From: Neoakkermansia glycaniphila
Lineage (GTDB): Bacteria; Verrucomicrobiota; Verrucomicrobiia; Verrucomicrobiales; Akkermansiaceae
Assembly: GCF_001683795.1 (NCBI RefSeq)
Contig: NZ_LIGX01000019.1
Coordinates: 1 to 64,000, forward strand
DNA length: 64,000 bases
Direction: 5' to 3'
In this document: one piece after another, positions 60,028 to 64,000 of the stretch
Layout of the letters: each line of letters begins with the position of its first letter
Position numbering within the stretch: the stretch's first letter is position 1
Position numbers and translations under genes: made by a program
Notes under the pieces: generated by a model
What the model was told of the DNA's origin: nothing
The model's input: only the letters and a program-made list of their open reading frames with translations
Database searches by the model: none

Positions 60028-61737
60028 TTATTTGATTTCGTCCTTGGCATAGCGGATGCCTTTGGCATCCATGATGGCGCGGAAGTTTTCCATGCGTTTG
60101 AGGAATCCGGCGTAGTTTTTGCGTTCTTTCTGAGTCCAGCCCGTTTCGGCGTGGGCGATGACGCGGGGGTACATCTGGTAGTCGAGCCTGTCACGGTCGG
60201 GTACCCATTCCGTCCACATCTGGCAGCCTATGCCGAGGAGTTTGCCGGGCATGTCCGGTGCCATTCCCTTGAAGGCGGGTTCGAAGCTGTAGGCTTTGGA
60301 GAGTGGCGTGCGTTTGTAGTCGAAGTCGAGGTAGGTGTAGTCGGTGACGGAGTTGACGATGTTGTAGCCGTCTTTCAGGGCTTGAATGGCAATGGACGGT
60401 TTGCCGTACCAGTAGTGGACGACGGAGGAGGTGTCTATTTTGCCCCGGGTGTCGGCGGTGCCTCCGCCGTCGCCGTGGTTGTCGTGGCCGAGGATTTCGT
60501 TCCAGCCCATGAGGCGGCGGCCTTTTTGCCGGAGCAGTTCGGCGATGCGCTGGGTGAAGTACATCTGGACTTCGGCATACTGGGTGTAGCCCTTTTCCTT
60601 CATGAATTTTTCGATGGCGGGTTCGCCTTTCCAGCAGGTGTTGAAGCGTACTTCGTCGCCGCCGATGTGGATGATGGGGGAGGGGAAGAGGGTGATGACT
60701 TCGTCCAGGACGTCCGAGACGAATTCGTATACCCGTTCATTGGTGGGGTCGAGGGCGACGTCCTGCGCGAAGGTGACGGGTACTTCCGTGGGTTGTTTGA
60801 GGGTGAGCTTGAGTTCCGGGTAGGAGGCGCATGCGGCGGCGGCATGGCCGGGGACGTCGATTTCGGGGATGATGGTGATGCCGCGGTCTGCGGCGTAGGC
60901 GACGATGTCCCTGATCTGGTCCTGGGTGTAGTGGCCTTCATGGGGTTTGCCCGCATATTTGCCGCTGCGCCATGTGCCGATTTCGGTGTCGCGACGTTTG
61001 CCGCCGACGCTGGTGAGTTTCGGGTATTTTTTGATTTCGATGCGCCAGCCTCCGTGGTCGGTGAGGTGCCAGTGGAGGATGTTCATTTTGAGGAGGGCCA
61101 TAGTGTCGATGATGCGTTTGACGGCATCTGCTCCATAGAAGTGCCGGGCTTCATCGAGCATGAAGGCTCGCCATGCGAAGCGCGGGTAGTCGGTGATGGT
61201 GAAGGGGGCGTCCGCCAGTTTCCATTCGGTTGCATTCTTGTCCGCCTTGGGGTCGAAGAAGGCGGGCGGGAGCATTTGGGCGATGGTCTGGAAGGCGGGG
61301 TAGATTGCTTTCGGCGATGCGACGGAGATGCGTAGCATGAGGTCGGCGGCGGCATATTTCGTGTCGACGGCGATGCGGTAGGCTTCGTCGCCGTGCTGTT
61401 TCCGGAGTTCCTCATCGGGCTGGATGTCGATGAGCGTGCCTGCCGGTTGAGAGTCGCGGAACCTCCATCCGAGGGGAAGAGCGGGTTTGCCCATGCCTTC
61501 GGCAAGGAACCGGGCGGCTTGTGTGGCGGCCTTGACGTAGGGGGAGGAGGTGCCGGTGATGATGCTTCGGTTGCCGGTGGCAACCCGGATTTCGGGCTGC
61601 CTGTCCATGTAGATCGGTTCTCCGTCCTTGTCGACGGAGATTTCAGCCGGGCGGGGGATGACCTGTTCCTGCGCCCATGTGAGGGGCGGCAGGAATGCGA
61701 GTGTGGCGAGGATGGTGGCGGAGGTGTGGAATTTCAT
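60028..61737 (-). CDS. GH20 beta-N-acetylhexosaminidase, copy 1
   Basis: 569 residues from ATG 61737 with a signal peptide (residues 1-22, LPPLTWA); the frame opens 19 codons earlier. An N-terminal GH20b domain precedes the TIM barrel: YPRFAWRAFMLDEARHFY, LLKMNILHWHLTDHGGWRIE, EIDVPGH and the catalytic pair D361-E362 in HIGGDEV. GH20 enzymes release terminal GlcNAc or GalNAc using the substrate acetamido group as nucleophile. It differs from copy 2 in having TDHGG where copy 2 has SDDGG. Periplasmic or secreted mucin or glycosaminoglycan breakdown is likely. Confidence 0.94.
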   Translation of the reverse strand: MKFHTSATILATLAFLPPLTWAQEQVIPRPAEISVDKDGEPIYMDRQPEIRVATGNRSIITGTSSPYVKAATQAARFLAEGMGKPALPLGWRFRDSQPAGTLIDIQPDEELRKQHGDEAYRIAVDTKYAAADLMLRISVASPKAIYPAFQTIAQMLPPAFFDPKADKNATEWKLADAPFTITDYPRFAWRAFMLDEARHFYGADAVKRIIDTMALLKMNILHWHLTDHGGWRIEIKKYPKLTSVGGKRRDTEIGTWRSGKYAGKPHEGHYTQDQIRDIVAYAADRGITIIPEIDVPGHAAAACASYPELKLTLKQPTEVPVTFAQDVALDPTNERVYEFVSDVLDEVITLFPSPIIHIGGDEVRFNTCWKGEPAIEKFMKEKGYTQYAEVQMYFTQRIAELLRQKGRRLMGWNEILGHDNHGDGGGTADTRGKIDTSSVVHYWYGKPSIAIQALKDGYNIVNSVTDYTYLDFDYKRTPLSKAYSFEPAFKGMAPDMPGKLLGIGCQMWTEWVPDRDRLDYQMYPRVIAHAETGWTQKERKNYAGFLKRMENFRAIMDAKGIRYAKDEIK

Positions 61738-61753
61738 GTGTCGGACTGGGTGC

Positions 61754-63505
61754 TTATTTGATTTTCGAGTGGTCGAATTTGACGTCCATGGCATCGAGGA
61801 TGCGGGTGTAGTTGCGGACGCGTTTCAGGAAGTCGTCGTAGTTTTTGCGTTCCTTGGCTGTCCATGCCGTTTCCGCCAGAGCGATGATGCGGGGGTACAT
61901 TTGCCTGTATAGCTCGTCGGTGTCGGGTATCCATTCCGTCCAGGTGTGGCAGGCCATGCCGAGGACTCGTTTCTGCTGTTCCGGTGTGAGGCCGGGCAAG
62001 GCGGGGTCGAAGCTGTACGATTTCCGGAGGTCGGGCTTGGAGAATTTGGTCATGTAGGTGTACTGCCATTCGGAGTTGACGATGTCGTGCCCCTTTTTGG
62101 CTGCTTCGATGACGGGTTCCCGTTTGCCGTACCAGTAGTTGATGACGGTGTTCGGCGCGAGGGTGCCGGTGGTGGTGCCTCCGCCGTCGCCGTGGATGTC
62201 GTGGCCGAGGATTTCATTCCATCCCATCATGCGTCGGCCTTTCCGGGAGAGGATCTGCGACATGCGGTTGGTGAAGTAGGTCTGGACGTCGTTGAGGGAT
62301 TTGAGTCCCTTCTTTTTCATGAACGCTTCGATGGCGGGTTCACCCTGCCAGCAGTCCTTGTGGCGCACTTCGTCGCCTCCGAGGTGGATGATGGGGGAGG
62401 GGAAGAGGGTGATGATTTCGTCCAGAATGTCGGAGAGGACTTCGTACACCTTTTCATTGGTGGGGTCGAGGGCGATGTTCTGGGTGAAGGTGGCGGGTAC
62501 TTCGGAAGGCTGCTTGAGGGTGAGTTTGAGTTCCGGGTAGGAGGCGCAGAGGGCGGCGGAGTGGCCGGGTACATCGATTTCGGGGATGATGGTGATACCA
62601 CGTTCGGCTGCATAGGCGACGATGTCCCTGATCTGGTCCTGGGTGTAGTAGCCTTCGTGCGGTTTGCCGGAGTATTTGCCGCTGCCCCATTTTTCGATTT
62701 CGGTGTCGCGGCGTTTGCTGCCGATGCTGGTGAGTTTCGGGTATTTTTTGATTTCGATGCGCCAGCCGCCGTCGTCGGAGAGGTGCCAGTGAAGGACGTT
62801 CATTTTGAGAAGGGCCATCTGGTCGATGATTTTTTTGACGGCATCGACTCCGTAGAAGTAGCGGGCTTCGTCGAGCATGAAGGAGCGCCACGCATAGCGG
62901 GGGTAGTCGGTGACGGTGAAGGGGGCATCCGCCAGTTTCCATTCGGTTTTGGCCTTGTCCGCTTTCGGATCGAAGAAGGCGGGCGGGAGCATCTGGGCGA
63001 TGGTCTGAATGGCCGGGATGATGGCTTTCGGCGAGGCGATCTTGACGTTGAGAATGAATTGTTCCTTGTCCGGGTTGATTTTGACGAATGAGGTTTGCAG
63101 TGCGTATGCTTCCGGTCCGTGCTGCTGCAAGAGTCGTTTGTCTACGGAGAAGATGATACGGTCACGGAAGGCGTATGTGGCTTCCGATTTCTTCAAGGCG
63201 GCCTGTATGTTGAGGCCGTTGACAGATGCGGGAAGTTTCAGCCCCGTACCCTGGCGGAGGTAGCTGATGGCATAGGCCGCTTCTTTGCCGGGTTCGGTTT
63301 GTTTACCGTTGGTTCCGGACGTTGCGAGGTCTTCCGAGACGACGATTTCTGTTTGCGGGTCGAGGATGAGGGCTTTCCCTTCTTTTTCAATGGAGATTTC
63401 CGCCGGGCGGGGGATGACCTGTTCCTGCGCATGCAGGGAGGAGGGGGCGAGACATGCCGCGGCTGCGGCTGAGAGGGTGAGGCGCGTGATGGAGGAGGTG
63501 ATCAT
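61754..63505 (-). CDS. GH20 beta-N-acetylhexosaminidase, copy 2
   Basis: 583 residues with a signal peptide (residues 1-26, ending SLHA). Same domain plan as copy 1: GH20b domain, then the barrel with LHWHLSDDGGWRIEIKKYP, EIDVPGHSAALC and catalytic D378-E379 in HLGGDEV. It keeps the consensus aspartate pair that copy 1 changes. It is transcribed first of the two, and a 16-bp gap to copy 1 indicates one transcript. Confidence 0.94.
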   Translation of the reverse strand: MITSSITRLTLSAAAAACLAPSSLHAQEQVIPRPAEISIEKEGKALILDPQTEIVVSEDLATSGTNGKQTEPGKEAAYAISYLRQGTGLKLPASVNGLNIQAALKKSEATYAFRDRIIFSVDKRLLQQHGPEAYALQTSFVKINPDKEQFILNVKIASPKAIIPAIQTIAQMLPPAFFDPKADKAKTEWKLADAPFTVTDYPRYAWRSFMLDEARYFYGVDAVKKIIDQMALLKMNVLHWHLSDDGGWRIEIKKYPKLTSIGSKRRDTEIEKWGSGKYSGKPHEGYYTQDQIRDIVAYAAERGITIIPEIDVPGHSAALCASYPELKLTLKQPSEVPATFTQNIALDPTNEKVYEVLSDILDEIITLFPSPIIHLGGDEVRHKDCWQGEPAIEAFMKKKGLKSLNDVQTYFTNRMSQILSRKGRRMMGWNEILGHDIHGDGGGTTTGTLAPNTVINYWYGKREPVIEAAKKGHDIVNSEWQYTYMTKFSKPDLRKSYSFDPALPGLTPEQQKRVLGMACHTWTEWIPDTDELYRQMYPRIIALAETAWTAKERKNYDDFLKRVRNYTRILDAMDVKFDHSKIK

Positions 63506-63523
63506 GTGGATGTGGCGTGTTTG

Positions 63524-63529
63524 ATAATA
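63524..63529 (-). promoter_or_regulatory. -10 element for the GH20 pair
   Basis: TATTAT on the minus strand, 18 bp before the ATG of copy 2. No clear -35 is visible at 16-18 bp. Confidence 0.4.
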
Positions 63530-63544
63530 CGTCGGTTCCGGTAG

Positions 63545-64000
<456 letters not shown>

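Larger units (their letters stand above)
60028..63505 (-). repeat. Tandem duplication of GH20 genes
   Basis: The two hexosaminidase genes are head to tail, 16 bp apart. They are very similar through the catalytic halves (for example QEQVIPRPAEIS and MLPPAFFDPKADK are shared), while the N-terminal domains diverge strongly. Confidence 0.85.

Overview
The window looks like a chromosomal segment of a Verrucomicrobiota bacterium close to Akkermansia. This is inferred from several features together. It is GC-rich and carries host-glycan degradation genes: a chondroitin-lyase-like PL8 enzyme, an S1 sulfatase and two tandem GH20 hexosaminidases. It also has a diaminopimelate-type murein pathway with a MurC-MurB fusion, and weak Shine-Dalgarno sequences. 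The species cannot be named from the sequence alone. I found no tRNA, rRNA, CRISPR array, insertion sequence or clear prophage.

Layout. 1-5.6 kb (minus strand): a PL8 glycosaminoglycan lyase cut by the window edge, a small helix-turn-helix protein, a YhaM-like OB/HD nuclease, a membrane metallophosphoesterase and a secreted sulfatase. 5.7-10.95 kb (plus): an anchored M23 peptidase, an OmpA-domain protein, a UvrD/PcrA helicase and an acyltransferase-3 protein. 11.1-29.1 kb (plus): a compact division and cell-wall (dcw) cluster, mraZ-rsmH-ftsL-ftsI-murE-murF-mraY-murD-lysM-ftsW-murG-murCB-hyp-ddl-ftsQ. It has many ATGA overlaps and a promoter overlapped by candidate MraZ repeats. It ends without ftsA or ftsZ. 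29.2-35.5 kb: an Aas-like acyl-activating enzyme, xseA, rplI, corA and argB. 35.5-38.4 kb: an accessory patch with a frameshifted polytopic membrane gene, an XRE regulator, two operator-like inverted repeats and a GT25 glycosyltransferase. 38.4-46.1 kb: nadK diverging from a partial spc ribosomal operon (rplX-rplE-rpsH-rplF-rplR-rpsE-rplO-secY-adk-map). 46.2-56.9 kb: an NSS transporter with its small subunit, metX, a zinc-free-type bL36 gene, two glycosyltransferases, an O-antigen-ligase-like protein, a gluzincin-like exported protein, rnhB and a YraN-like gene. 57-64 kb: a type IA topoisomerase, the two GH20 genes and the start of tyrS.

How the genes work together. The dcw cluster encodes most cytoplasmic and membrane steps of peptidoglycan precursor synthesis, from UDP-GlcNAc-enolpyruvate reduction to lipid II, plus septal polymerisation (FtsW/FtsI) and the FtsQ/FtsL scaffold. 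A LysM membrane protein is embedded in it and an M23 peptidase and OmpA protein lie just upstream. The PL8, sulfatase and GH20 enzymes are all secreted or periplasmic and fit degradation of mucin or glycosaminoglycans. The glycosyltransferases, acyltransferase and O-antigen-ligase-like protein suggest surface-glycan synthesis.

Most interesting points: a roughly 210-residue unrecognised N-terminal region fused in frame to RsmH; a decayed acyltransferase domain on the Aas-like protein; two promoters placed so close to their genes that the mRNAs would be nearly leaderless (M23 peptidase, nadK); a well-defined XRE operator pair; a lone zinc-free bL36; and a pseudo-gluzincin. I did not find a wholly new multi-gene system that I can defend.
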